Under the pieces are notes generated by a model. That model made no database searches, was not told the origin of the DNA, and saw nothing but the letters and a program-made list of their open reading frames with translations. Positions 34,275 to 42,319 of a stretch of DNA of 64,000 bases are shown piece after piece (position 1 is the first letter of the stretch; each line of letters begins with the position of its first letter). The position numbers were made by a program, and so were the translations under genes. This DNA comes from Flavobacteriaceae bacterium (GTDB taxonomy: Bacteria; Bacteroidota; Bacteroidia; Flavobacteriales; Flavobacteriaceae). The stretch spans positions 1 to 64,000 of the forward strand of contig CANLLR010000015.1 of the NCBI GenBank assembly GCA_947491985.1, read 5' to 3'.

Positions 34275-35543
34275 ATGAAAGCTACTTTGTTTTTTTTACT
34301 GAGCCTATTGAGCTTCGGTTTGGTGTATTCACAAGAAATAAACTGTGTTGAAAAACAAAAAGAACTTTCGTTGCTGGTCTCCGAAAATAGATACCAAGAA
34401 GCAACTGATCTTTTGACTCTTTTACGAAAAAAATGTTCTTCCCAAAATGAAGACATTTACAAAACAGGAGTTGTGATATTACAACGCAATGTTGAAGCAG
34501 CTTCTGAACCAAATAAAGCCTCAACTGTAAGTGATTTAGTAAAATTATTAGATCAATATGATGCTAATTTTCCGGACAATAAAAACGGGAATTTGATTAT
34601 AAAAGCAATGCTTTTGTATGATACCAAAAAAGCTACTGATGCTGAAGTTTTCACTATTTTAAATAAAGCATTTACAAAAAGCAGAGAACAATTTACACAT
34701 CCAAATGCATTGTACATTTATTTTAAAATGTATAATGAAAACTATAAAAACAAAAAAGACGGTATTTCTCTAGAACAATTGCTAGAAAAATTTAACGATG
34801 TGCTTCTTCAAATTGAAAAGACCAAAGTCGCTTACCCACAAAAAGCAACCGAATGTATTAATGCGAGTCGTGCCTGCAAGTTTTTGGTTAAAGAATTCTT
34901 AGTTCCCGAGAATTTAATTGCAATGGTTGAAAAAAACTATGAAGCGAATAACCAAAACGTAGCATGGTTAGCCAATAGTGCCAATTTACTTTCAGCAAAA
35001 TCAGCGGCATCACCTATTTTCGGGAAAGTAGCCACACAATTGCATCAATTGGAACCTACAGCCGCATCAGCCTTCCATTTGGCAAATTTTAATTTGAAAA
35101 ATAAAAATCAAAAAGCAGCATATCAATATTTTAAAGAATCAGCAACACTAAATACAAATCCAACTGAAAAAGCGGCTATCTACTTCAATCTAGCAACGAT
35201 GCTTTCGAGTTCAGACAAAGAAGAAGCTAGAAAACTGATTCAGTTAGCAGCCGAAAATAATCCAAAAAACGGAGCTTATTTTATATTATTAGCCAACATG
35301 TATGTAAATTCTTTAACAGAGTGTACCACAACTGAATTAGAGAAAAAAGCTATTTATCAATTGGCAACACAATCGGCACAAAAAGCGGCGCAAACCGAAT
35401 CGAGATTGAAAAAAACAGCCGAACAATTGATAACTGGTTACAATGCAAGTAATCTAACAAATTCGGAATTAGACCAAATCAAAAAATTAGGCGGAAAAGT
35501 TAAAATTGGTTGTTGGATAAACGAATCGGTACAATTTAATTGA
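34275..35543 (+). CDS. Exported tetratricopeptide-repeat protein
   Basis: A 422-residue protein; the start is the ATG at 34275 (MKATLFFLLSLLSFG), which gives a signal peptide ending near VYSQ, rather than an upstream in-frame ATG inside the barrel gene. Helical TPR-like units are visible in the N-terminal third (ELSLLVSENRYQEATDLLTLLRKK) and in the C-terminal half (AAYQYFKESATLNTNPTEKAA, AAIYFNLATML and IQLAAENNPKNGAYFILLANM), split over several repeats. TPR proteins act as scaffolds. Its stop overlaps the lptC start (TGATG), so the two are probably coupled. The partner is unknown. Confidence 0.75.
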   Translation: MKATLFFLLSLLSFGLVYSQEINCVEKQKELSLLVSENRYQEATDLLTLLRKKCSSQNEDIYKTGVVILQRNVEAASEPNKASTVSDLVKLLDQYDANFPDNKNGNLIIKAMLLYDTKKATDAEVFTILNKAFTKSREQFTHPNALYIYFKMYNENYKNKKDGISLEQLLEKFNDVLLQIEKTKVAYPQKATECINASRACKFLVKEFLVPENLIAMVEKNYEANNQNVAWLANSANLLSAKSAASPIFGKVATQLHQLEPTAASAFHLANFNLKNKNQKAAYQYFKESATLNTNPTEKAAIYFNLATMLSSSDKEEARKLIQLAAENNPKNGAYFILLANMYVNSLTECTTTELEKKAIYQLATQSAQKAAQTESRLKKTAEQLITGYNASNLTNSELDQIKKLGGKVKIGCWINESVQFN

Positions 35544-36097
35544 TGAAATTTAAAGTAAACACGACTTTTTTTTACCTATTTATTTCTGCAATAATGGTAG
35601 CTTTGTTTTCGTGTGAAAGCAATTTTAAAGACGTTCAAAAGTCAAATTTGTCCGAGTTTACTCCAAGTGGTGAAGCCGATTCTATTAATTTAAAATATAC
35701 CGACTCAGGAAAAATCAAAGCAATTTTAGTGAGTCCAAGAATGCTCGATTATGCAGCAGTTAGTTTTCCGTTTACCGAATTTCCAAAAGGTATCAACGTA
35801 ACACTTTTTGACGAAAATGCAAAAAAAACATACGTCACCTCCAAATATGCTGTAACTTATAAACAAACTGATATTATTGATTTGCAAGGAAATGTAAAAA
35901 TCACCAACGAATCGGGACAATTACTTGAAACAGAACAGTTGTATTTTGATCAAAAAAACGAGTGGTTTTATACCGAAAAAAGATATAAATTTACAGACCC
36001 AAAAGGCGTTTCTTTTGGCGAAGGAATTGATTTTAGCAAGGACTTTAAAATCATAAACTCACAAAAAATTTCAGGACAACTTTTTGAAAATCCATAA
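35543..36097 (+). CDS. lptC: LPS export periplasmic protein LptC
   Basis: A 184-residue LptC-like protein with a lipobox-like signal (MVALFSC, C24) and the OstA/LptC beta-jellyroll (IKAILVSPRM, TYVTSKYAVTY, LQGNVKITNESGQLLETEQLYFDQ, YKFTDPKG). In LPS export LptC passes the lipid from the LptBFG inner-membrane complex to LptA. Overlap with the upstream TPR gene is one base. Bacteroidota LptC proteins are often lipidated, consistent with the cysteine here. Confidence 0.85.
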   Translation: MKFKVNTTFFYLFISAIMVALFSCESNFKDVQKSNLSEFTPSGEADSINLKYTDSGKIKAILVSPRMLDYAAVSFPFTEFPKGINVTLFDENAKKTYVTSKYAVTYKQTDIIDLQGNVKITNESGQLLETEQLYFDQKNEWFYTEKRYKFTDPKGVSFGEGIDFSKDFKIINSQKISGQLFENP

Positions 36098-36099
36098 CT

Positions 36100-36321
36100 A
36101 TGAACTACCTTAAAATTACAAAATACATTTATTTAGCCATAGGATTTATAATGGTATATGATGCTGCAACCAAATGGAATGAAAATCCAAAACCTTGGTT
36201 AAGTGTCGTTCTTGCTGGTTTGGCTTTTTTTACGTTCTTCTTTAGAAGTAAATTTGCGAAAAAATTTGAAGACCGCAGAAATCCCAATAACCAAAACGGA
36301 GCTAAACCTAACAATCCTTAA
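36100..36321 (+). CDS. Small two-segment membrane protein of unknown function
   Basis: A 73-residue protein with two hydrophobic segments (TKYIYLAIGFIMVYDAA, about 7-23, and LSVVLAGLAFFTFFF, about 34-48), separated by a short charged hairpin (TKWNENPKPW). A basic, asparagine-rich tail (FAKKFEDRRNPNN) follows and is probably cytosolic. It starts 2 bp after lptC and its stop abuts the next gene's ATG, so it is surely expressed as part of the run. I recognise no family; tight conservation of the gap suggests a real gene. Confidence 0.75.
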   Translation: MNYLKITKYIYLAIGFIMVYDAATKWNENPKPWLSVVLAGLAFFTFFFRSKFAKKFEDRRNPNNQNGAKPNNP

Positions 36322-37581
36322 ATGGAAATAGCAATAATAATAGGTTGCTTATTGTTATGTGCTTTCTTTGCTGGAATGGAAATAGCCTATGTTTCTTCCA
36401 ATAAAATTTATTTGGAAATCGAAAAAAAACAGGATACTTTTCTTTCCAAAATACTTACAAAAATTACCGAGAATCCATCAAAATTTATTGTAACAATGCT
36501 AGTTGGAAACAATGTTTCATTAGTGGTTTACGGTTTTTTTATGGGTGATTTGATCATGAAATGGATGCATGAATTTACCTATCCACTTACAGGTTTTTCA
36601 AATGCATTACTACAAATCGGTATTTCGACCCTGATTGTTTTAGTTACTTCCGAATTTTTACCGAAAGTTTTTTTTCAAATTTACGCCAACAGCTTAATGA
36701 AGGCTTTTGCTGTTCCGAGTTATTTTTTTTATGTGATACTCTTTTATGTCACCTCTTTTATTATTTGGATTTCTGATTTTATATTAAAAAAATTTTTTAA
36801 TACCCAAGGCGATTACCTGCCTTCTTTTTTTAGTAAAGTAGAATTAGGAAATTACATCAATGAACAAATGAGCGCGGTAGAAGACCACGATAATCTCGAC
36901 TCAGAAATTCAAATTTTTCAAAACGCTTTGGAATTTTCAGGTGTAAAAGCACGTGATATTATGACGCCACGTACCGAATTGGTTGCCGTCGAATTACATA
37001 ATTCAGTCACACAATTAAGAGAATTATTCATACAAACTGGATATTCTAAAATACTTATTTATCAAAATTCACTCGATGATATAATTGGATACGTACATTC
37101 TTTTGAATTGTTTAAAAAACCAAAAAGTATCAAAACCATTATGATTCCGGTTGAATTTGTTCCTGAAACTATTTTTGTAAAAGATGTTTTGAATTTGTTA
37201 ACCAAAAAACGAAAAAGCGTCGCCATAATATTAGACGAATACGGAGGAACTTCAGGAATAATTACTGTGGAAGATATAATTGAAGAACTTTTCGGAGAAA
37301 TTGAAGATGAACATGATGAAGTAGAAACTTTAGTCGAAACGAAACTTGATGATACATCTTATTTATTCTCAGCTCGACTGGACGTAGCCTATCTTAATGA
37401 AGAGTATAAACTCAATATTCCTGAAAATGATTCCTACGGAACTTTGGGTGGATTTATTGTGAATTTTTCGAAAGAAATTCCCCAAAAAGGCGATCAAATA
37501 GCTATTGAAAATTTCCATTTTAGTATCGAAGAAGCCTCAAATACGAAAATCGATTTGGTAAAAATGACCATCACAGACTAA
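36322..37581 (+). CDS. CNNM/CorC-family (hemolysin-like) membrane protein with CBS pair
   Basis: A 419-residue protein with an N-terminal CNNM (DUF21) domain of about four membrane segments (1-170), a CBS domain pair (ARDIMTPRTELVAVE from about residue 212 to about 335, with SVAIILDEYGGTSGIITVEDIIEELFGEI split across the second CBS) and a C-terminal CorC/HlyC domain. Members transport Mg or Na or are linked to membrane-protein quality control; GldE of gliding bacteria is a paralogue, but gldD is not adjacent. The haemolysin label is historical. It is directly after the small membrane gene and before ppiD. Confidence 0.88.
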   Translation: MEIAIIIGCLLLCAFFAGMEIAYVSSNKIYLEIEKKQDTFLSKILTKITENPSKFIVTMLVGNNVSLVVYGFFMGDLIMKWMHEFTYPLTGFSNALLQIGISTLIVLVTSEFLPKVFFQIYANSLMKAFAVPSYFFYVILFYVTSFIIWISDFILKKFFNTQGDYLPSFFSKVELGNYINEQMSAVEDHDNLDSEIQIFQNALEFSGVKARDIMTPRTELVAVELHNSVTQLRELFIQTGYSKILIYQNSLDDIIGYVHSFELFKKPKSIKTIMIPVEFVPETIFVKDVLNLLTKKRKSVAIILDEYGGTSGIITVEDIIEELFGEIEDEHDEVETLVETKLDDTSYLFSARLDVAYLNEEYKLNIPENDSYGTLGGFIVNFSKEIPQKGDQIAIENFHFSIEEASNTKIDLVKMTITD

Positions 37582-37688
37582 AAACAAAAAAAAATCACTT
37601 TTTATTGCAAAATATAAGGTCACTTTTATTATTATTTCACAGATAATTGTATTTTCGCAAACTGAATTAAAAATTAACAGATATAGAG

Positions 37689-39758
37689 ATGGCAGTTTTA
37701 CAAAAAATTAGACAACGTTCAGCATTACTTTTAATAGTTATCGGTTTCTCATTATTAGCTTTTGTTGTTGGTGATTTTATCCAAGGCGGAACTTTTGGGC
37801 AACAATCTACTAATGTGGGTAACATTAATGGAAAGGACATAGCTTACGAAGACTTTAGAGTTAAAGTTGGTAACCTTGAAAAAAATGGCAATCAAGGTCA
37901 AGGAATGACTTCGATTCAAGCCGCAAACCAACTTTGGGAACAAGAAATTGCTATTGCGTTACTTACGTCAGAATTTGAGAAGTTAGGTATTCGTATTGGC
38001 GAAAAACATATTGTAGAGAATCTAAAAAACGATCCTAATATTGGTCAAAACCCAATGTTTCAAAATGAATTAGGAAAATTTGATTTGAATAAGTTTAAAG
38101 AATATTTTAAATCAAATCCAGAATTGGCTACACAATTTGAGCAAAGAGAGAAAGACGCCGAATTAAACTCGAAATTCCAAATTTATTCGACAATGGTGAA
38201 AGCAGGGATGTATACCACCACGGCAGAAGGTAAATTCAAATACGAGCAAGAAGCAAATAAAGTAGCTTTTGATTACGTAGCTGTATTGTACTCGACTATT
38301 AAAGACAGCGATATTAAAATTACAGATGCTGATTATATCGATTACATGAAAAAACATGAAAAAAGATTCAAATCAGAAGGAACTCGTGAAATAGAATATG
38401 TTTTAATAGAAGATAAACCATCAGCTAAAGACGAAGAAGAAGTTAAAACAAAAATCAATGCGTTTCTTACAGCAACTGATTCAACAAGTTTTAGAACAAC
38501 TCCTGCTATAGCCGAATTTATAGCTGCTAATTCGGATGTTCCTTACGATACTATTTTCAAATCAAAACAAGATTTGCCTGCAGATCATGCTGAAAAGATT
38601 TTTGCTACTCCAACAGGTGAAATATATGGTCCTTATATGAATGGTAAGTTGTACTGTATCTCTAAAGTAACAGCAAGAAAATCGGGAGCAAAATCAAAAG
38701 CAAGTCATATTTTAATTAGTTACGAAGGAACTCAAGTTCCAAATAAAAAAGAAAAAAGAACCAAAGAACAAGCCAAAGCTAAAGCAGAACAATTATTAGC
38801 AGAAGTACTAGCAAATCCATCAAACTTTTTTGTGGTAGCTTTGACTAACTCTGACGATTCATCGGCACAACAAGGTGGTGATTTAGGTTACTTTGCTCCA
38901 GGGCAAATGGTAAAACCTTTCAATGATTTTGTATTTAATAATCCAGTTGGGAAGATTGGCTTAGTAGAAACCGATTTCGGATTCCACATTATCAATGTAA
39001 CCGATAAACAAGACGCGATTAGTTTAGCCACTTTAGGTCAAAAAATTGAACCTTCTGAGATTACAACTAATACAACATATACTAAAGCAACCGACTTTGA
39101 AATGAAAGCGAATGAAAAAGATTTCGCTGTAGTAGCAAAAGAAGCAAAACTTACAGTAAATCCAGCTATAAAAGCCAAACCTATGGATGAATATTTTGGT
39201 ACAGTTGGAAACCAAAGACAAATTATTAAATGGGCATATGCAAATGATACCAATATTGGCGATGTGAAACGTTTTGAAGTAATTAATGTCGGACATGTTA
39301 TTGCCAAATTGTCTAAAATCAATGAGAAAGGATTGATGTCTGTTGAAGAGGCAAAACCGATGATTGAGAACATTCTTAAAAATCAAAAGAAAGCTGAAAA
39401 AATTATGGCTAAAATGAAAGGTGGTTCATTAGAAGCTATTGCAAAAGCAAATAAAACAACTGTACAACAAGCTGCTGATGCTACTATCGATAATCCAGTA
39501 TTGGGTGCAGTAGGAGCAGAATTAAAAGTAGTTGGTACAGCATTTGGTCTAGCGCCAAATAAAACATCTGCGACAATTGAAGGCGCAATGGGTGTGTATG
39601 TTGTAAAAACAAAATCAGTTACAAAAGCTCCAAAAATTGCTAAGTATACAGATTATGTAAATAAATTAAAAGGACCAGCATCTCAAGCTGCTGGAAGAGT
39701 AGTGGGTGCTTTAAAAACAGATGCTAAAATTGAAGACAATAGAGTAGATTTCTTTTAA
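37689..39758 (+). CDS. ppiD: PpiD/SurA-like peptidyl-prolyl isomerase
   Basis: A 689-residue envelope foldase. An N-terminal membrane anchor (RSALLLIVIGFSLLAFVVGDF, split at residues 10-30) is followed by a SurA_N/PpiD-like chaperone region (NVGNINGKDIAYEDF onward), a parvulin domain (KSKASHILISYEG at about 336, GGDLGYFAPGQMVKPF at about 397) and a second divergent parvulin-like/C-terminal segment. PpiD proteins help fold outer-membrane proteins. Spacing from the upstream gene is about 107 bp, with TATTTTCG at 37651-37658 resembling a -7 box. It ends the run and is followed by a strong terminator. Confidence 0.88.
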   Translation: MAVLQKIRQRSALLLIVIGFSLLAFVVGDFIQGGTFGQQSTNVGNINGKDIAYEDFRVKVGNLEKNGNQGQGMTSIQAANQLWEQEIAIALLTSEFEKLGIRIGEKHIVENLKNDPNIGQNPMFQNELGKFDLNKFKEYFKSNPELATQFEQREKDAELNSKFQIYSTMVKAGMYTTTAEGKFKYEQEANKVAFDYVAVLYSTIKDSDIKITDADYIDYMKKHEKRFKSEGTREIEYVLIEDKPSAKDEEEVKTKINAFLTATDSTSFRTTPAIAEFIAANSDVPYDTIFKSKQDLPADHAEKIFATPTGEIYGPYMNGKLYCISKVTARKSGAKSKASHILISYEGTQVPNKKEKRTKEQAKAKAEQLLAEVLANPSNFFVVALTNSDDSSAQQGGDLGYFAPGQMVKPFNDFVFNNPVGKIGLVETDFGFHIINVTDKQDAISLATLGQKIEPSEITTNTTYTKATDFEMKANEKDFAVVAKEAKLTVNPAIKAKPMDEYFGTVGNQRQIIKWAYANDTNIGDVKRFEVINVGHVIAKLSKINEKGLMSVEEAKPMIENILKNQKKAEKIMAKMKGGSLEAIAKANKTTVQQAADATIDNPVLGAVGAELKVVGTAFGLAPNKTSATIEGAMGVYVVKTKSVTKAPKIAKYTDYVNKLKGPASQAAGRVVGALKTDAKIEDNRVDFF

Positions 39759-39780
39759 GCTACTAAAACCGAATATGAAA

Positions 39781-39815
39781 AATCCCAACTTGTTGAACAG
39801 GTTGGGATTTTTTTA
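39781..39815 (+). terminator. Intrinsic terminator after ppiD
   Basis: 12-bp stem AATCCCAACTTG / CAGGTTGGGATT (39781-39792 and 39798-39809, one G-T pair), 5-base loop, then a T run. It separates the coaX-ppiD run from the convergent GYDIA kinase gene. Confidence 0.92.
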
Positions 39816-39848
39816 TGCTTTATGCGTCTTTCCCGTATAGCAGGTTAT

Positions 39849-40757
39849 CTACAATATCATTTCGTGATACGGTATCACAATTGGATAGCCTTTTTCTTTG
39901 AAATAATGAGTCGGATCTTCTTTTGAAATCGCCAAAACAAAATCACCACCCCAAGCTCCAAGACTCTTTACAACTCCATTGAAATCATCAAACAAGGCTT
40001 CTTGCACAGTTTGAATCTCTAAAACGCCACTCATCGCAATTTCATGTTGTTGCAACGCAATGGCAAATTCTTTCGGTTCTTTGGCGTTAATTACAATTTG
40101 CGTAAGTGCATTGATCTTTTCAATGGTTTTTTTAAGATCTCCTTGTTTAGCCATATAAGATGCAATCGCGGCTTTACTACTTTGTTTTTGATTCAGGTAT
40201 ACAAAATGTATTTTCTCTGAAAAACTTGGGTCAAAAGCAATCGTTTTTACCAATGGTTTTTCATTTACCAGTTGATACACTATAGCCGAATCATTTTGAG
40301 CACACGCCAAATCATAACCACTACCTCCAAAACTACGTTTTAGTAATTCGTAAGCATCGATTTGTAGCCATTGGGCAATATTGTTAATTAACGTAGACGA
40401 AGTGCCTAAGCCCCAAAATTTTGGAAACGTCAATTTGGTTTGAATTTGATATCCTTCCGAATTGGTAATGAAATCAGGTCGCAAAACATACGCTTCGTGT
40501 AAAATCTCAATTAATGTATTTTTGATTTTGTTATCGTAACGCTCTTGGTTAATAATCGCTTCAAACGGAATGCTGTCTTCAAACCAAATGCTTTCATCAT
40601 GATCGTAACTTTTCCATTCGATAGCTTTATTTTTCCATTCGCTGATGGTTAAATTCTGACCAAATTTGGTGGGTAATGCCAAAGCAATGGCTCCATCCAA
40701 AACGACATATTCGCCTGTAATTAATAGTTTTCCGTTACTGTAAAATGTCTTTTTCAA
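39849..40757 (-). CDS. GYDIA-type GHMP kinase (candidate phosphomevalonate kinase)
   Basis: A 302-residue GHMP-superfamily kinase. The N terminus has GKLLITGEYVVLDGAIALA (residues 8-26), the ATP loop region is WGLGTSSTLINN (mid-protein), and the family signature GGSGYDLACAQNDSAIVYQ matches the name-giving GYD[IL]A motif. C-terminal LGAWGGDFVLAISK takes the place of the GHMP GxGGG motif. It is next to HMG-CoA reductase on the same strand. The distant operon at 823-3833 supplies mevalonate kinase and the decarboxylase but no phosphomevalonate kinase, so this is the best candidate for that step; biochemical proof is not visible in sequence. Confidence 0.85.
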   Translation of the reverse strand: MKKTFYSNGKLLITGEYVVLDGAIALALPTKFGQNLTISEWKNKAIEWKSYDHDESIWFEDSIPFEAIINQERYDNKIKNTLIEILHEAYVLRPDFITNSEGYQIQTKLTFPKFWGLGTSSTLINNIAQWLQIDAYELLKRSFGGSGYDLACAQNDSAIVYQLVNEKPLVKTIAFDPSFSEKIHFVYLNQKQSSKAAIASYMAKQGDLKKTIEKINALTQIVINAKEPKEFAIALQQHEIAMSGVLEIQTVQEALFDDFNGVVKSLGAWGGDFVLAISKEDPTHYFKEKGYPIVIPYHEMIL

Positions 40758-40770
40758 AGTGGATGTTTTT

Positions 40771-40812
40771 AGCCCCGACCAGCCTATCGGCAGGCAAGTT
40801 GCAGCGGGATTA
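40771..40812. repeat. Palindromic intergenic element with GCCTATCGGCAGGC
   Basis: The 65-bp gap before HMG-CoA reductase contains AGCCCCGACC, then the palindrome GCCTATCGGCAGGC (40782-40795), then GCAGCGGGAT. It is GC-richer than the region and matches the word family at 757-779. A dispersed palindromic repeat is likely. Confidence 0.5.
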
Positions 40813-40822
40813 GCTACTTCAA

Positions 40823-42139
40823 TTAATTTCGAATCTGTTTGATAAAATCGACTACAGCCGAGTGCGAAATGGTGTTGTTTTTAAAATGTTTTGCAATCAC
40901 TTTTCGCTCTTCGGTCGTTGCTTGGTATTGATTTAAGATGTTGTTGATGTGCATTTTCATGTGTCCTTCCTGAATTCCGGTGGTGGTTAAGGAACGCAAA
41001 GCAGCAAAATTTTGCGCCAATCCAACGCAAGCTACAATTTGCATGAGCTCTTGTGCACTTGGATTTTGGAGAATTTCAAGCGCAATTTTTACCATAGGAT
41101 GTAACGAGGTCAATCCGCCTACAGTTCCCAAAGCCAGTGGAATTTCTATCCAATAGGTAAAGATATCCTTTTCAATTTTGGCGTGCGACAAGCTCGAATA
41201 CGAACCATTACGGGACGCATACGCATGAACGCCCGCTTCTACTGCGCGAAAATCATTTCCTGTGGCTAAAACGACTGCATCAACACCGTTCATAATGCCT
41301 TTGTTGTGTGTTACCGCGCGATACGGTTCGATTTCGGCAATTTGGATGGCTTGGATAAATTTCTCTGCAAATTCGTTGGGTTGCGTAATGGTTTTGTCAG
41401 CAAGTTCGCTTACATGACAAGAAACTCCGGCACGAACAATGCAATTGGGAATGTAATTCGACAAAATGCTCATCACGACTTGAAGGTTTTTTTCTTCATC
41501 AGTAAAGTCTGCATACTGTTGCGCTTCGTCTTTTAACGTTCGTGCAAATTGTTCCAAACACGAGTTGATAAAATTGGCTCCCATGCTGTCTTTCGTTTCA
41601 AAAGTAGCGTGCAATTGATAGTAATTTTCTAATTCTGTGGTTTTGTTTCGGAGTTCAATATCGGTGATTCCGCCACCGCGTTTTTGCATGTTTTTGGTAA
41701 TGCTTTCGGTAGCTTCAAAGAATTTCGATTTGTTTTGGGAGAAGAATTGGGCCAATTTATTCCCATCGCCTTTGTACATAAAATGCACTTGACCAATTTT
41801 TTCAGAACTCAAAACAGTCGCTTTAAATCCGCCACGCGTGCTCCAATATTTAGCTGATTTAGCAGCGGCAGCGACTACCGAACTTTCTTCAATTACCATT
41901 GGAACCGAATAATACTTGTTGTTGATTAAAAAGTTGGGAGCAATTCCAATGGGTAAATAAAAATTGGAAATCGTATTTTCTATGAATTCATCGTGCAATT
42001 GTTGCAGTTTTTCATCGCGATTCCAATATTGTTTGATGATGGTTATGGCTTCGTTTGGATTGGAAAAAAACTCGTTGGCAATCCAATTGATTTTTTCTTC
42101 TTTCGATAATTTAGAAAACCCGGCAACTGCGTTATTCAT
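40823..42139 (-). CDS. mvaA: Hydroxymethylglutaryl-CoA reductase, class II type
   Basis: A 438-residue HMG-CoA reductase, which forms mevalonate from HMG-CoA. The ATG at 42139 (MNNAVAGFSKL) is chosen over the TTG two codons upstream. Catalytic landmarks: PMVIEESSVVAAAAKSAKYW with E84/E85 near residue 84, HNKGIMNGVDAVVLATGND with the lysine near residue 270, and the C-terminal EGHMKMH histidine. The bacterial class II (so-called degradative) form is soluble with this length. In Bacteroidota it works in biosynthesis, consistent with the adjacent GYDIA kinase and the mvaD-mvk operon. The 65-bp gap to the kinase contains a palindromic repeat. Confidence 0.93.
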   Translation of the reverse strand: MNNAVAGFSKLSKEEKINWIANEFFSNPNEAITIIKQYWNRDEKLQQLHDEFIENTISNFYLPIGIAPNFLINNKYYSVPMVIEESSVVAAAAKSAKYWSTRGGFKATVLSSEKIGQVHFMYKGDGNKLAQFFSQNKSKFFEATESITKNMQKRGGGITDIELRNKTTELENYYQLHATFETKDSMGANFINSCLEQFARTLKDEAQQYADFTDEEKNLQVVMSILSNYIPNCIVRAGVSCHVSELADKTITQPNEFAEKFIQAIQIAEIEPYRAVTHNKGIMNGVDAVVLATGNDFRAVEAGVHAYASRNGSYSSLSHAKIEKDIFTYWIEIPLALGTVGGLTSLHPMVKIALEILQNPSAQELMQIVACVGLAQNFAALRSLTTTGIQEGHMKMHINNILNQYQATTEERKVIAKHFKNNTISHSAVVDFIKQIRN

Positions 42140-42319
42140 TTTCAAATAATTAGTGTCTTATTAGTTGCAAAGATAAATAAAAAATGCCTCTCAATTTTGT
42201 GATTGTAAGTATTGAATTCTATGCTATCAATTGCTAAAATGTAGCTTTTAACAGAAAAACATGCCATTATTTGCAAATTTTTCACTAAAATTGGAGTCGT
42301 TTTAAAATCAATCACAAAC

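Noticed and set aside
36322..37581. Gliding motility protein GldE
   Set aside because: GldE shares the CNNM/CBS/CorC layout, but gldD is not adjacent and the neighbours are lptC and ppiD, so the general family name is safer.
39033..39386. Minus-strand frames of 111-117 codons opposite ppiD
   Set aside because: Antisense to a well-supported foldase gene; composition is that of a reverse-complement shadow rich in F, C and I.
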